A stretch of DNA of 64,000 bases. Origin: Streptomyces sp. 6-11-2. Its GTDB lineage: Bacteria > Actinomycetota > Actinomycetes > Streptomycetales > Streptomycetaceae. This document shows positions 27,851 through 37,282 of this stretch, piece by piece (the first letter of the stretch is position 1; the number at the start of each line of letters is the position of its first letter). The stretch lies in contig NZ_BJOR01000002.1 of assembly GCF_006540305.1 (NCBI RefSeq), positions 310,001-374,000 on the forward strand, given 5' to 3'. The notes beneath the pieces were generated by a model. That model ran no database searches and was not told where the DNA came from. It saw only the letters and a program-made list of their open reading frames with translations. Both the position numbers and the translations under genes were made by a program.

Positions 27851-29104
27851 TTACGCCGGAGCGGCCGGGCCCGTGCCGTCGGGCGTGAAACCGGGCGTGA
27901 ACGTGACGGGCAGGCGTTCGGGGCCGCGCAGACCGCCTGAACTCCACCGCAGCTCGCCCGGCGGTACGGCCAAGGCGAGACCGGGGAGGCGGCGCAGGGC
28001 ACTCCCGATGGCGACCTGACCCTCCAGCCGGGCCAGCGGGGCGCCCAGGCAGTAGTGGATTCCGTGCCCGAACGCGAGGTGGGCGTTGTCCCGACGGGTG
28101 ATGTCCAGACGATCGGGTTCCGGGAACCGCGCCGGATCCCGGTCGGCGATGGCGGAGGCCACCAGCACGGTGGCGCCGCGCGGGATCCTCACGCCCGCGA
28201 TCTCGACGTCCTCCCGCGCGAAGCGGGCGATGCCGGGGTTTACCGGTCCGTCATAGCGCAGGAACTCCTCGATCGCGTCCGGCAGCAGCGCCGGATCGTG
28301 CCGCAGCAGCTGAAGCTGGTCGGGATGGGCGAGCAGCGCGGCGATGCCGCCGCTGATCAGATTGACCGTGGTGATGTATCCGGCCACCAGCAGCAGGAAC
28401 GCCATGGCGATCAGCTCGTCCTCGTCCAGCCGCTTCTCCTCGTCCCGAGCGATGATCAAAGCGCTGAGCAGGTCGTCTCCGGCGTTGGCTCGCTTGGCTT
28501 CCAGAAGCTTGATCAGGTACGCGCGCATGTGCTGCCAGGCGCCGTCGACCACGGCCGGGTCGGGCAGCTCGGGACCCCGGAGGATCATGTCGTCGGTCCA
28601 CCGCTGGAAGTCGTACCGGTCCATCGTGGGCACCCCGAGCAGCTCGCTGATCACGGCGACCGGTAGCGGCAGCGCGAGGCCGGCGACGAGATCCGCGCAG
28701 CCGGCCGGCACGATCGTGTCGAGCAGCCCGTCGGTGATGGTCTGGACACGGGGCCGCAGCTCGGCCACCCGGCGCGCGGTGAACGCCTTCGAGACCAGGC
28801 GACGCAGGCGGGCGTGGTCGGGCGGGTCCGCCCGGAGCATGGTGCTCAGCATGGACTCACGCTCCGTCGCGGGCAGCTGTCGCAGAAGCCGGGGGTCCGA
28901 AGCGTCGCGGACGTCGCTGCTCAGGCGTGGGTCGCGCAGCGCGGCGAGGCCGTCCTCGTAGCGCGTGACCAGCCAGGCCTCCAGGCCGCCGACGATGACC
29001 GCGCGCCGCACCGGGCCCTCCTCGCACAGCTGTCGGTAGAACGGGAACGGGTTTGCCGCGAAGGCCGGATCGGCATAGGGAAGCAGGAGCGGCTGCTCGC
29101 TCAT
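27851..29104 (-). CDS. Cytochrome P450 with an atypical I-helix
   Basis: 417 residues, class I bacterial P450. The K-helix ExxR is EEFLR and the haem loop FGHGIHYCLGAPLAR carries the Cys ligand. The I-helix reads VAGYITTVNLI where AGHETT or AG(x)DT is expected: the Thr is kept but the acidic residue is Ile. ATG 29104 follows GGGAG by six bases; ATG 29140 is in frame. No ferredoxin or reductase gene is adjacent, so redox partners must come from elsewhere. The substrate is unknown. Confidence 0.9.
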   Translation of the reverse strand: MSEQPLLLPYADPAFAANPFPFYRQLCEEGPVRRAVIVGGLEAWLVTRYEDGLAALRDPRLSSDVRDASDPRLLRQLPATERESMLSTMLRADPPDHARLRRLVSKAFTARRVAELRPRVQTITDGLLDTIVPAGCADLVAGLALPLPVAVISELLGVPTMDRYDFQRWTDDMILRGPELPDPAVVDGAWQHMRAYLIKLLEAKRANAGDDLLSALIIARDEEKRLDEDELIAMAFLLLVAGYITTVNLISGGIAALLAHPDQLQLLRHDPALLPDAIEEFLRYDGPVNPGIARFAREDVEIAGVRIPRGATVLVASAIADRDPARFPEPDRLDITRRDNAHLAFGHGIHYCLGAPLARLEGQVAIGSALRRLPGLALAVPPGELRWSSGGLRGPERLPVTFTPGFTPDGTGPAAPA

Positions 29105-29240
29105 CGTCGTCTCCCGAAGTACGTCGAAGTGCTGCTTCACGGAACGTCTGGGTTCGCCACGGACTGCGCGGCGGATTCAGCAGACCTTCAGTGCATATGT
29201 CCCAGTATGGCGACTCCGTGATTCGCGCTGAAAGGGCCTG

Positions 29241-29351
29241 ATGGGGTGGACCACGTGCTGTGTGGTGGGCGGCGGGCCCGCCGGAATGGGTCTCGCCCCG
29301 CTAGTGGCCCGGGCCGGAATGGGGTCACTGTCCTGACACTGAACCGCTGAC
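29241..29351 (+). pseudogene. 5' stub of an FAD-dependent monooxygenase
   Basis: From ATG 29241 the sequence encodes MGWTTCCVVGGGPAGMGLAP, the dinucleotide-binding start of PHBH-type FAD monooxygenases, continuing LVARAGMG. The zero frame stops at 29336; one base shift gives VTVLTLNR, close to the family's VTVLE(K/R)H, before a stop. The rest of a gene of about 1.2 kb is missing. It was probably divergent from the P450 and may once have shared its pathway. Bases 29105-29240 and 29352-29484 hold no gene that I can see. Confidence 0.65.
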
Positions 29352-29484
29352 TTGTACGGCGACAGTGGTGCGCGACTGGTTCACCGTCACCGCCGACCAA
29401 CCGAACCGGTGCCGTGGATCGGCTGGCCGACGCCGGGCCATGTGCCGGGGTCACACCCAGAGAGGGGGCCGCTACCGTGGGCCC

Positions 29485-30099
29485 ATGCCCCACGCCTCCG
29501 CGCTCCTCGTCATCGACATGCAGAACGCCCTGGTGGCCATCGCGTACCGGGCCGCCGAGACCGTCGCCGCCATCGCCGGGCTCCGCGAGCGCGCCAGAGC
29601 CGCGGGCGTACCGATCGTGACGGTCCAGCACCAAGGCCCCGAGATGGAGGCCGGGAGCGAGGGCTGGCGCTTCGTGCCCGAACTCGCGCCCGCCGCCGAC
29701 GAGGCGGTCGTCCACAAGACCAGTGCGGACGGCTTCCTGGACACCGATCTCGACAAGACGCTGAAAGCGCTGGGTGTGACCGAGGTCGTCGTCACCGGGT
29801 TCGCGACCGAGATCTGCGTGGACACCACGGCGCGGCAGGCGCTGAGTCATGGGTACGACCTGGTACTGGTCGCCGACGGGCACACCACGTCCGACCGGCC
29901 CGGCGCGGGCGAGTACGTCTCGCCGAAGCAGTCGATCGCGCACCACATCGAGATCTACCGGCACATCGACTTTCCCGGGCGGAGCATTCGTGTACTGCCC
30001 ATGTCCGAAGTGGACTTCGCTGCGGCAGGCGACGGCCGCCCGGACGTGGAAGCCGTCATACGCGCAGTCGTCCACCTCCAGCAGGCCCGCCCCGCGTAG
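29485..30099 (+). CDS. Isochorismatase-family cysteine hydrolase
   Basis: 204 residues. The catalytic triad is visible: Asp in LLVIDMQNALV, Lys in VVHKTSADGF and Cys in FATEICVDTTARQAL, preceded by the non-prolyl cis-peptide region VTGF. Members hydrolyse amides such as nicotinamide, ureido compounds or carbamoyl groups; the exact substrate cannot be told. GGGGGCC lies upstream of ATG 29485. It starts a short co-directional run with the macrodomain gene. Confidence 0.85.
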   Translation: MPHASALLVIDMQNALVAIAYRAAETVAAIAGLRERARAAGVPIVTVQHQGPEMEAGSEGWRFVPELAPAADEAVVHKTSADGFLDTDLDKTLKALGVTEVVVTGFATEICVDTTARQALSHGYDLVLVADGHTTSDRPGAGEYVSPKQSIAHHIEIYRHIDFPGRSIRVLPMSEVDFAAAGDGRPDVEAVIRAVVHLQQARPA

Positions 30100-30334
30100 T
30101 TCGGCGAGTAGGGTCTCGCGCATGCGCGGCCAGACCCCGGCTTCGGTCCGGTCTCGAAACCGGTGCCGAGTGCGCGTGCGCGGCACGTCTCCGCGCGATC
30201 CGGGCACGGCCCGAGACGACGACCCGCAGCCCTTCGCCCCTCTGGACGGCCGGTGGGAGTGGTTCGCGTCCCGGATGGCCGCGTGTGGAAACGCGGTCGA
30301 CGGACGCCTCGTGTGTCCACTACCGTCCGTGGCT

Positions 30335-31171
30335 GTGAGCAGCAGACTCCGTGAGGTCGCGGCGCGCAACGCCCGCATCGCCGAAGAAGGTTCCTACCGA
30401 CTGGAGGACGGTCGCAGGGTCGAGGTGCGTGAGACGCTCGCCGCGGCCCGTTCGGGGACCGTCAGCTACGCCCCCGCCGCCTTGCGGCAGCTCGCCGCCG
30501 AGCGGTTTCCGCTGACGCACCGCACCGCCTTCACGGTCACGGCGGAGAGCAGCCTGCAGGCGGCACGCCGACTGCATCTGGCCGGGTCCGGACACATCGC
30601 GGTCCTCAACTTCGCCTCCGCCCGCAACCCCGGCGGCGGTTACCTCGGCGGCGCACGTGCGCAGGAGGAGGATCTGTGCCGCACCTCTCTGCTGTATCCG
30701 TGCCTGCTTGAGGCTCCCGACTACTACGAGGCACACCGCGCGTCCACGGACCTGCTCTACAGCCACCGCGTGATCTGGTCGCCCGCGGTCCCGGTGCACC
30801 GGGGCGATCGCGGTGAGTTGCTGACCGAGCCCTACCCCGTGTCGTTCTTGACCTGCCCGGCACCCAACGCCGGGCAGGTACTGCGGCGCGACCCGGGCGC
30901 GGGCGAGGGGATCGCCCGGGCGCTGAGCGAGCGCGCCGGGCTGGTACTCGCGGTCGCCGCCCACCACGGGGTGAGCGAGTTGGTGCTGGGTGCGTGGGGA
31001 TGCGGCGTGTTCCGCAACGACCCGGAACAGGTCGCCGACGCCTTCCACGCGCACCTGGCGGCCGACACGGGCGCGTACCGGGACGTGTTCGCGAAGGTCG
31101 TCTTCGCGGTGTGGGACCGTACGCCGCAGTCGCCGAACCGGGCCGCCTTCGCCGCCCGGTTCGGCGGATAG
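30335..31171 (+). CDS. TIGR02452-type macrodomain protein
   Basis: 278 residues. The N-terminal helical part SSRLREVAARNARIAEEGSY is followed by a macrodomain with NFASARNPGGGYLGGARAQE (ADP-ribose diphosphate/ribose loop) and ELVLGAWGCGVFRNDP (second phosphate loop). The family binds ADP-ribose and some members act as PARG-type glycohydrolases; the double Gly-rich loop GGG-Y followed by the acidic QEED is compatible with that. GTG 30335 gives the usual N-terminus; GTG 30329 is also in frame. It may process ADP-ribosylated targets in the cytoplasm. Confidence 0.85.
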   Translation: MSSRLREVAARNARIAEEGSYRLEDGRRVEVRETLAAARSGTVSYAPAALRQLAAERFPLTHRTAFTVTAESSLQAARRLHLAGSGHIAVLNFASARNPGGGYLGGARAQEEDLCRTSLLYPCLLEAPDYYEAHRASTDLLYSHRVIWSPAVPVHRGDRGELLTEPYPVSFLTCPAPNAGQVLRRDPGAGEGIARALSERAGLVLAVAAHHGVSELVLGAWGCGVFRNDPEQVADAFHAHLAADTGAYRDVFAKVVFAVWDRTPQSPNRAAFAARFGG

Positions 31172-31632
31172 CCGGCCGCCGCGGGCGCTGTGCCCGCAGC
31201 CGCGCAGGCCCGGTCCCGCGTCCGCTGCTACGAGTGCCGTGCCGGGCCAGCGCCGGCCGTGCTGCGGGGGAGGGCACGCCCGACGGCCGAACGCCATTGG
31301 GACACCGACCACATGCGACGACCCTGCCCTCACGACCCTGCCCTCTGGCACGCCCGGGCTGCAGCGCATTACGCGCTCCCGTGAGCTGCCGTGAGCTGCC
31401 CCGGTCTGGGCATCTGCGGCCACACCAGCAACACGTCGCTCACACCGTCCTGTTGACGCGTGTCAATGATGATCATAGGCTCCCTCGCCGTCGGCTCCGG
31501 CGCGCACCCGGAATCCGGATTCCGTCCGTCTGCGCGCGGCCGCCCCTTGTCGACCCGTCGACGGCGGGTCCGGGGCCGCTGCTCGACAGCACCACCTGCA
31601 CCGCCCCGTACCGACGACTCCGGGAGCAGCAA
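31172..31632. other. Intergenic region with a palindrome before the CocE-like gene
   Basis: No gene is seen in these 460 bases. A palindrome TTGACGCGTGTCAA at 31453-31466 has perfect 5-base arms and includes a -35-like TTGACG, with a weak -10-like CATAGG 15 bases further. It could be an operator over the promoter of the secreted hydrolase at 31633. The remaining sequence is GC-rich without recognisable structure. Confidence 0.4.
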
Positions 31633-33492
31633 GTGAGAAGACGTCGTGCGGCCGCCTGGGCCGCCTCAGCAGCCATCACCACCCTCGCAATGACCGGCAC
31701 GCTCGCCGGACCCGCCACCGCGGCACCCGACACCACATCCGGGTCCTCCACCGCAGGGCAGGACCGGTCGGAGGTGGCCACCGCGACCGACCCCGTCACG
31801 CACGAGGAGAACGACCGCGTCCCGGAGGGCTCTCTCTGGACGCAGCACTACTTCCCTTCCTCGGACGGCAGTGGGGTCGAACTGCACGCCGACGTGCTGC
31901 GGCCGGCAGGCCTGCCGGCGGACGCGAAGACGCCGGTGATCCTGTCGGTGGGCCCGTACTTCTCCCACGCGGGGGAGAGTTCTCCCGCGGGGTGGGACCG
32001 GGTCGGGCCATCGGCGCGCTTTCAGGATTTCATCGACGGGGCGCGGCTCATGGAGCGTGGATACACCTTCGTGATGGTGGACCTGCGCGGCTTCGGTGGC
32101 AGCACCGGGTGCCTGGACTTTCTCGGCCCGGGGGAGCAGGCCGACATCAAGGCGGCCGTCGAGTGGGCAGCGAGCCGGCCGTGGTCGACTGGCAAGGTCG
32201 GCATGTACGGCAAGTCGTACGACGCCAACACCGGGTTGGCGGCCAATACCCTCAAGCTCAAGCCGCTGCGGGCGATCGTCTCCCAAGAACCGACGTGGAA
32301 CAGGTACAACTACCTGTACAGCAACGGGGTGCCGCGGTCCAACGTGACCAGCACCCCGCGGAGTTACTACTCGATCGCGACGATGGCGCCGCTGGCCGAC
32401 GACAGCGACCACTACAAGGCGAACGCGGGGTACGAGAAGAACCACCCCGAGTGTGAGACCGACAACCTCACCAACACCCAGAACCCCGACCCGAAGTCGC
32501 CGTTCTGGCGGGCCCGCGATTTCGCCTCCCGCGCCGCCGGATCCCAGACGCCGCTGTTCGTCACGTCGGGCTTCATCGAGGACAACACCAAGCCGGAGGA
32601 GATGCAGAAGTACCTGGCCAACCACCAGGGTCCGCAACGCGGTTGGCTCGGCCAATGGGAACACGTTCGCGGTAACGAGACCAATGCCAAGGGCCAGCTC
32701 AAGATGGGACGGGCGGGCTGGTTCGACGAGGTGATGCGGTTCTACGAGCAGTACCTCCGCGGCATCGAACCGTCGGTGACCGACCCGGCGTTCTCCCTCG
32801 AGGACAGCCTCGGCCACTGGCGCGCCCAGCCGACCTGGCCGGTGACCAACGACTCGTACAAGGTGCGGCTGGCGCCCGGGCGGTACGTCGACGACGGCGG
32901 CAAGGCGCAGAAGGCCGCCCTGTCGATGACGGCGCCGGAGTCTCAGGGCGCGGACATCGAGGACGCAACTCAGGCCGGCTCGCTGACGACTGAGCAGACG
33001 ACTGGGCTCAGCGCCGACGCCCCCGCCAACAGTTACTGGACCTGGTCCACGCCCGCCGCTGAACAGGTGCGGATCACGGGCAGCCCGCAGATCACGCTGA
33101 AGACCAGGGGTCAGGGCAACGTCTGGGCCCGGCTGTGGGACGTCGCGCCGGACGGCAAGGCGACGATGTTCAACGAGAACGTCGCACTGCTGGAAAGCAG
33201 CGGATCAACCTCCTTCGCCCTGAAGGCGACGGACTGGACCTTCGAGCAAGGACACCGGCTGGGGGTCCAGATCGGAACCATCACCTCAAACGGCTGGCGG
33301 AGCGTTCCTTCGGGTGAGACGATCACGGTCTCCGACGCACGGCTCGGCCTTCAGGTGCAGGACCCGCGGTTCGACTCGCCGACCCAGGGTGACCGCTCGC
33401 CGTACCTGGACACGTATGTGAGGGCGAACACCACCACGCTGAACAACGTCGGCACCCCCACCTTCCCGCTGGGCATATCAAAGAACGGATGA
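31633..33492 (+). CDS. Secreted CocE/NonD (X-Pro dipeptidyl-peptidase-like) hydrolase
   Basis: 619 residues. An Arg-rich start VRRRRAAAWAASAAITTLAM and an AxA cleavage region form a signal peptide. The alpha/beta-hydrolase part has the oxyanion strand VMVDLRGFGGSTGC and nucleophile GMYGKSYDANTG; the usual elbow is GxSYxG, so the sequence after Ser-Tyr is unusual. The C-terminal jelly roll starts near SYWTWSTPAAEQVRITGSP. It should cleave esters or prolyl peptides outside the cell. GTG 31633 follows GGGAG by six bases. It is followed by a strong hairpin. Confidence 0.87.
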   Translation: MRRRRAAAWAASAAITTLAMTGTLAGPATAAPDTTSGSSTAGQDRSEVATATDPVTHEENDRVPEGSLWTQHYFPSSDGSGVELHADVLRPAGLPADAKTPVILSVGPYFSHAGESSPAGWDRVGPSARFQDFIDGARLMERGYTFVMVDLRGFGGSTGCLDFLGPGEQADIKAAVEWAASRPWSTGKVGMYGKSYDANTGLAANTLKLKPLRAIVSQEPTWNRYNYLYSNGVPRSNVTSTPRSYYSIATMAPLADDSDHYKANAGYEKNHPECETDNLTNTQNPDPKSPFWRARDFASRAAGSQTPLFVTSGFIEDNTKPEEMQKYLANHQGPQRGWLGQWEHVRGNETNAKGQLKMGRAGWFDEVMRFYEQYLRGIEPSVTDPAFSLEDSLGHWRAQPTWPVTNDSYKVRLAPGRYVDDGGKAQKAALSMTAPESQGADIEDATQAGSLTTEQTTGLSADAPANSYWTWSTPAAEQVRITGSPQITLKTRGQGNVWARLWDVAPDGKATMFNENVALLESSGSTSFALKATDWTFEQGHRLGVQIGTITSNGWRSVPSGETITVSDARLGLQVQDPRFDSPTQGDRSPYLDTYVRANTTTLNNVGTPTFPLGISKNG

Positions 33493-33500
33493 CCCAGCGG

Positions 33501-33534
33501 CTGCCCGGCACCCGTCTGTGCGGGTGCCGGGCAG
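33501..33534 (+). terminator. Hairpin terminator after the CocE-like gene
   Basis: CTGCCCGGCACCCG and CGGGTGCCGGGCAG form a perfect 14-bp stem around TCTGTG, nine bases after the stop codon. It has no T-run, as is usual in Streptomyces. The gene beyond it is convergent, so it may serve both strands. Confidence 0.85.
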
Positions 33535-33748
33535 CGTGTCGACTCGGCCGGCCGGCGGCCCAGTCCTGGGGCGAACGCTTCGGAGGGAGCCCGCCCTCTC
33601 GCATGACAGCGGCTCGGCTGCGCGCCCTGGCCCGCGACTCCTTCGAGGCGCCCTTCCTTGACGACGACGAGGCGCGTCGTGCACGTCGTCTCGCCGAGGT
33701 CGAGGCCACGTCTTCGAGGCGGCCGGGGCGGAGTAGCGCTCCGGCTCC

Positions 33749-35110
33749 TCAGCGGGTGCCCGGGCCCGCCTCCACGGGGGCGAGTCCGCGAGGGCCCGCG
33801 GTGCCGAACGCCTGCCGGTCCGGCGCCGGTCCGGCGACCGGCACCTCGATCTCGACGACCGGCTGTTCCGGGGCACCCACCTGGGGCACCGTGCCGGACG
33901 CGGTGCCTGTCGTGGCCGCGACCACCGCGGCCGGGGCGCCGCCCCGGCGCCGGACCGCACCGGAGACGAGCGGCCGGCCGCCGGCGTGCAGGGCGACCGC
34001 CGTCAAGGGCAGCGCAAGCAGGAGCAGCCCGGCGCCCAGCACCAGGCCCATCGCCGGGTAGCCGGCGCTCGCGGACAGCAGGCTTCCGACGAGCGGGCCG
34101 CACGCGGTGCCCAGGGAGGACGCGGATCCGGCCAGCACCGCCCAGCGGCCGCGCGGGTCGAGTGAGGCCGCCAGTCCGATGAGGTAGGAGAGGACGATCG
34201 GGTAGACGGTGTTCCAGGCGATCTCGCCGGTCGCGAACGACGGCAGGTCGTCCGCCGAGGCACTGACCGCGATGCAGCAGGCGATCAGTGCGGTGCCCGC
34301 TCCGATCGGCAGTGCCCGCCCGAGCCGCGCTCCGAGCGCGCTCGCGCCGATGACGCCGAGCAGCCCGGCGCCCAGGGCCGTGGCGAAGACCGCGCCGACG
34401 GTGACCTCTCTCAGCCCTGCCTGATCCAGGCCGATGCGGCCGCTCACACCCCACAGCGAGTTCTGCGCCATGGACCAGAACAGCATCGAGCCGGCGAGGA
34501 CGAGTCCCGCGCGGCGGTAGGGGAGCGGGCCACGCGGCGCCGCCGAGTGACCGGGCGCCACGGCACCGGCGAGTCGGCCCGTCGCGGGCCACACCAGCAG
34601 CGCGGTCAGCGCGATCGCAGCGAACGGCAGCCCGTGTCCGGACCCGAGGTGGGGGATCGTCAGATACACGGTGCCGGCGAGCCCGGAGACGCTCAGCAGC
34701 CCGAAGGTCGAGGTGCGGTGCGGGTCGCGCTGGGCCGCGATGCCCGACGCGGCGACCGTCGTCGCCGTGCCCGAGCCGAAGCCGCCCGCAATCGCCCCGG
34801 CGACCACCACCGGCACACTGTCCGACAGGGCCGCACAGCCGTAGCCGAACGCCGCGAGCAGCAGCCCGGAGCGGGCCAGACGCCGTGGCCCGAACCGCTC
34901 GACGCGTGCCGCGAGCGTGAAGCCCGCCGTGGCCGAACTCAGCAGCAGCGCACTGCCGACGAGCCCTGCCTGCGCGGGCCCGAGGCCCAGCCGGTCACCG
35001 AGGCGGCCGACGACGGTGGGCAGCAAATAGGGCGCGAGGTATCCCGCCATGAAAAGGGCGACGAGGGGCCAGGAGGAACCGCGCGAGAGCGCGGGCGCGG
35101 GGGAGGACAC
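33749..35110 (-). CDS. MFS transporter
   Basis: 453 residues with 12 predicted helices, including LVALFMAGYLAPYLLPTVVG, GLVGSALLLSSATAGFTLAA, FGYGCAALSDSVPVVVAGAI and GLLGVIGASALGARLGRALP. The C-terminal 70 residues are soluble and Ala/Pro-rich. It resembles uncharacterised permeases of the major facilitator type and the substrate is unknown. GTG 35110 is preferred (GGGA six bases upstream); a TTG at 35200 would add 30 residues. A CRP-like site lies upstream at 35241. Confidence 0.75.
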   Translation of the reverse strand: MSSPAPALSRGSSWPLVALFMAGYLAPYLLPTVVGRLGDRLGLGPAQAGLVGSALLLSSATAGFTLAARVERFGPRRLARSGLLLAAFGYGCAALSDSVPVVVAGAIAGGFGSGTATTVAASGIAAQRDPHRTSTFGLLSVSGLAGTVYLTIPHLGSGHGLPFAAIALTALLVWPATGRLAGAVAPGHSAAPRGPLPYRRAGLVLAGSMLFWSMAQNSLWGVSGRIGLDQAGLREVTVGAVFATALGAGLLGVIGASALGARLGRALPIGAGTALIACCIAVSASADDLPSFATGEIAWNTVYPIVLSYLIGLAASLDPRGRWAVLAGSASSLGTACGPLVGSLLSASAGYPAMGLVLGAGLLLLALPLTAVALHAGGRPLVSGAVRRRGGAPAAVVAATTGTASGTVPQVGAPEQPVVEIEVPVAGPAPDRQAFGTAGPRGLAPVEAGPGTR

Positions 35111-35240
35111 GGGCGTTCCCAGGGCATGCGAAAGCGACAGGGGGAGGGTGGAGAAAGAAGGGGGGATGGGCGACCGTCGACGGACAGGAACGCGAGGCAA
35201 TTTGTATCAAGCGCGGGCATGCGCAAAAAAGGCAGGGTGA

Positions 35241-35256
35241 TGTGATCTGCGTCACG
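35241..35256. promoter_or_regulatory. CRP/FNR-like site
   Basis: TGTGATCTGCGTCACG has GTGA and TCAC arms separated by six bases, matching the CRP-type consensus seen in Streptomyces and other bacteria. It stands between the divergent MFS and DUF4262 genes, 131 bases from the former and 164 from the latter, so either could be controlled. Confidence 0.5.
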
Positions 35257-35419
35257 TTGCGTTTGACAGTGAGAGCCCTGGGCAGAAGTGACGCCCCGTC
35301 TGGTCCGGTGGGGCGTGTTCGTGCAGGTCAGCGACGGTTCAGAGACGGAGTGGGCAAGACACGGTGGTGGGGGACGGGCCCGGCGTCAGCCGTGATCGCA
35401 GGGGTCGTAACCTGCTCGG

Positions 35420-35962
35420 GTGGACGACTCCTCCTGCTTCTGCCTCCTGTGCGCCCCTCCTCCGGACGGCCCGGCCTGGGAGGAACGTGATGGCCGCATA
35501 GCCGCAAGCGTTTCCGAGTTCGGCTGGCACGTGATGGGTGTCGGCGCCGGGGGCGATGCGCCGGCGGACTGGGCCTACTCGATCGGCTTGTGGCACACCC
35601 TGCGCAGCCCTGAGGTCTGCATCTTCGGCCTGCGGGTCGAGACGATGATGCCCATCCTCAACGTTGCGGGCGGAGAGATCCGTAACGGTCACCCACTGGA
35701 AGCCGACCAGGTGCGTGACGACGTCCTGAACGGCTACCCGGTGACCGTCCGGCCGGTCCACCCGAGCTGGTACCAGGACTTCTTCGGTGCCGGGATCGAC
35801 TACTACCAGGCTCCTCCGCTTCCGGTCATGCAACTGTTCTGGCCGGACAAGGAAGGCCGCTTCCCCTGGGACGACCAGGTCGAAGACTACTGCCGCGCGA
35901 GCCAGCCTCTTCTGTGGATCTCAAAGGAGGAAACCAGCGGACCGTGGGCCGATCCCGACTGA
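35420..35962 (+). CDS. DUF4262 protein
   Basis: 180 residues. The block VSEFGWHVMGVGAGG then ADWAYSIGLWHTLRSPEVCIFG and the paired VNG-like motif VLNGYPVTVRPVHPSWYQDFF are typical of DUF4262, a domain of unknown function widespread in actinobacteria. A Cys-rich N-terminus (CFCLLCAPP) is unusual and might bind a metal. The GTG start at 35420 has only a weak upstream GGG. It stands just outside the first of three repeated 20-base sequences. Confidence 0.8.
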   Translation: MDDSSCFCLLCAPPPDGPAWEERDGRIAASVSEFGWHVMGVGAGGDAPADWAYSIGLWHTLRSPEVCIFGLRVETMMPILNVAGGEIRNGHPLEADQVRDDVLNGYPVTVRPVHPSWYQDFFGAGIDYYQAPPLPVMQLFWPDKEGRFPWDDQVEDYCRASQPLLWISKEETSGPWADPD

Positions 35963-36003
35963 GGCCGACCCTCGGTCCTGGGCGACATGGCCTGGTGATG
36001 AGC

Positions 36004-36024
36004 CCCGCTTCAGGAGTTCGATCC
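36004..36024 (+). repeat. Repeat A of a tRNA-overlapping sequence
   Basis: CCCGCTT, one variable base, then AGGAGTTCGATCC: the same sequence recurs at 43032-43052, where it overlaps a tRNA 3' half, and with three changes at 44467-44487. All three are in the same orientation. This copy follows the DUF4262 gene and may mark the left boundary of an integrated segment. Confidence 0.65.
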
Positions 36025-36199
36025 GTGGCTGCCCCTGGCGGGGAGGCCTGGCATTACCGCGGCCAGACGGGAGTGCTCGTGTACACCCGTGTCCGGCGCC
36101 GTTGATGCCAGTCGTGGGTGTCAGGCTCCGTCAGCGGGCAAGTGGCGTGTCTCGGACTCAAGGTGGCCGAGCCCGAACGGAGGTTGAGAAGATCCTGGC

Positions 36200-36997
36200 A
36201 TGCAGTTTGACGACCCTGTCGGCTTGAGCCGCGTATGCACAGAACGGCTCGGTGAGAAGGCTGGCCGGCAGTTTGCTGCCATGGCCCGCCGCGGCTTTCG
36301 GCTGGTCCGCTCAACGGAAAGTACCCAGGCCACTGGTCAATGCCGACTCGGTGGGCCTGCTCTCCTCGAACCGGCGACCCGCTGGCCCGAACAGGGTGGG
36401 GTGCCGCTGTCCCTGCACGCCGTACTGGACACCGACGCCCTCGCTGCATGGCTCGGCAATGAACTGCCCATACGGCCTGGCCTGCTCAACTTCTTCTACC
36501 TCGATCCAGACCTGCCGTACGAAGAGTACTGCAAACTGGACATGTTCGAATCTGAGGTATGTCGCGTCATTCCCGCCGACCCGGCACGGGCAGTCGAGAC
36601 GACGGCGCCCGAACCAGCGAGAAGCTACCCGGCGATGCCCGTCCACGCGGCTGAGGTGACCATGCTCCCGGACTGCTGGGACGTCGAGGACGAGGACGTG
36701 GAGTTCGACAGGGACCAGCACTGGGGAGCGGCATCGCTCATTCTCGGCGAGATGGGAGATCTCGACGGGAACACCGCCGGCAGTCACTGCGCCTTTGGCT
36801 GGCCGGACACCTCGTACACCATCAAGGTGTCGTCCCGCGGCGCCGACGGCCCCGCAGTCCATCTGCTCCAGCTTGCCGAGGACACCGAACTTGGATGGGG
36901 GTGGGGGGACGCCGGAACGTTGTACTTCACGATCCCGGTCGAGGCACTCGCGACCGGCGACTTCAGCAAGGCAGTGGCACAGGTCCTCTGCTGTTGA
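36200..36997 (+). CDS. DUF1963 (YwqG-like) protein
   Basis: 265 residues. The pattern RLGGPALLEPATRWPEQGGVP then LSLHAVLDTDAL, LLNFFYLDPD and the later LLGEMGDLDG/TSYTIKV region followed by LLQLAEDTELGWGWGDAGTL is that of DUF1963, a large family of unknown function. Many members occur singly in Streptomyces genomes. The ATG at 36200 has GAGAAG upstream. It lies just inside repeat A, so it may be part of the variable segment. Confidence 0.85.
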   Translation: MQFDDPVGLSRVCTERLGEKAGRQFAAMARRGFRLVRSTESTQATGQCRLGGPALLEPATRWPEQGGVPLSLHAVLDTDALAAWLGNELPIRPGLLNFFYLDPDLPYEEYCKLDMFESEVCRVIPADPARAVETTAPEPARSYPAMPVHAAEVTMLPDCWDVEDEDVEFDRDQHWGAASLILGEMGDLDGNTAGSHCAFGWPDTSYTIKVSSRGADGPAVHLLQLAEDTELGWGWGDAGTLYFTIPVEALATGDFSKAVAQVLCC

Positions 36998-37145
36998 TCC
37001 GCACAGCGGAAGATCGTTGCCGGAGCCGCATCACCGTCGTCCCAATGCCTCGTGTTCCCCTGGTTCTTCGCACGGTCCGGCACGGGGGCGGCTCTGCGGA
37101 CTGTGCGGCATGACGGCGGCTGGTCCGCTCCGGTAGCCCTGGACC

Positions 37146-37282
37146 GTGAGATACGCGCAGGGTGGCGGGTTGACCGACGCCGTGAGGGCCACGAGGGAGT
37201 GGGTCCGGCTGCAGGCCGCGGAACGCTTCGAAGACGGGCAGAAGAACAGGGAGATCGCTGCCGCACTGCGGGTCAGCGTGCG
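37146..37282 (+). pseudogene. N-terminal fragment of an IS630-type transposase
   Basis: From GTG 37146 the frame reads VRYAQGGGLTDAVRATREWV, then RLQAAERFEDGQKNREIAAA and LRVSVR, the helix-turn-helix start of Streptomyces IS630-family transposases. At about 37283 the homology stops abruptly at the edge of an ISAs1-type sequence, so the element was cut by an insertion or by recombination between insertion sequences. The DDE part is absent. Confidence 0.7.
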
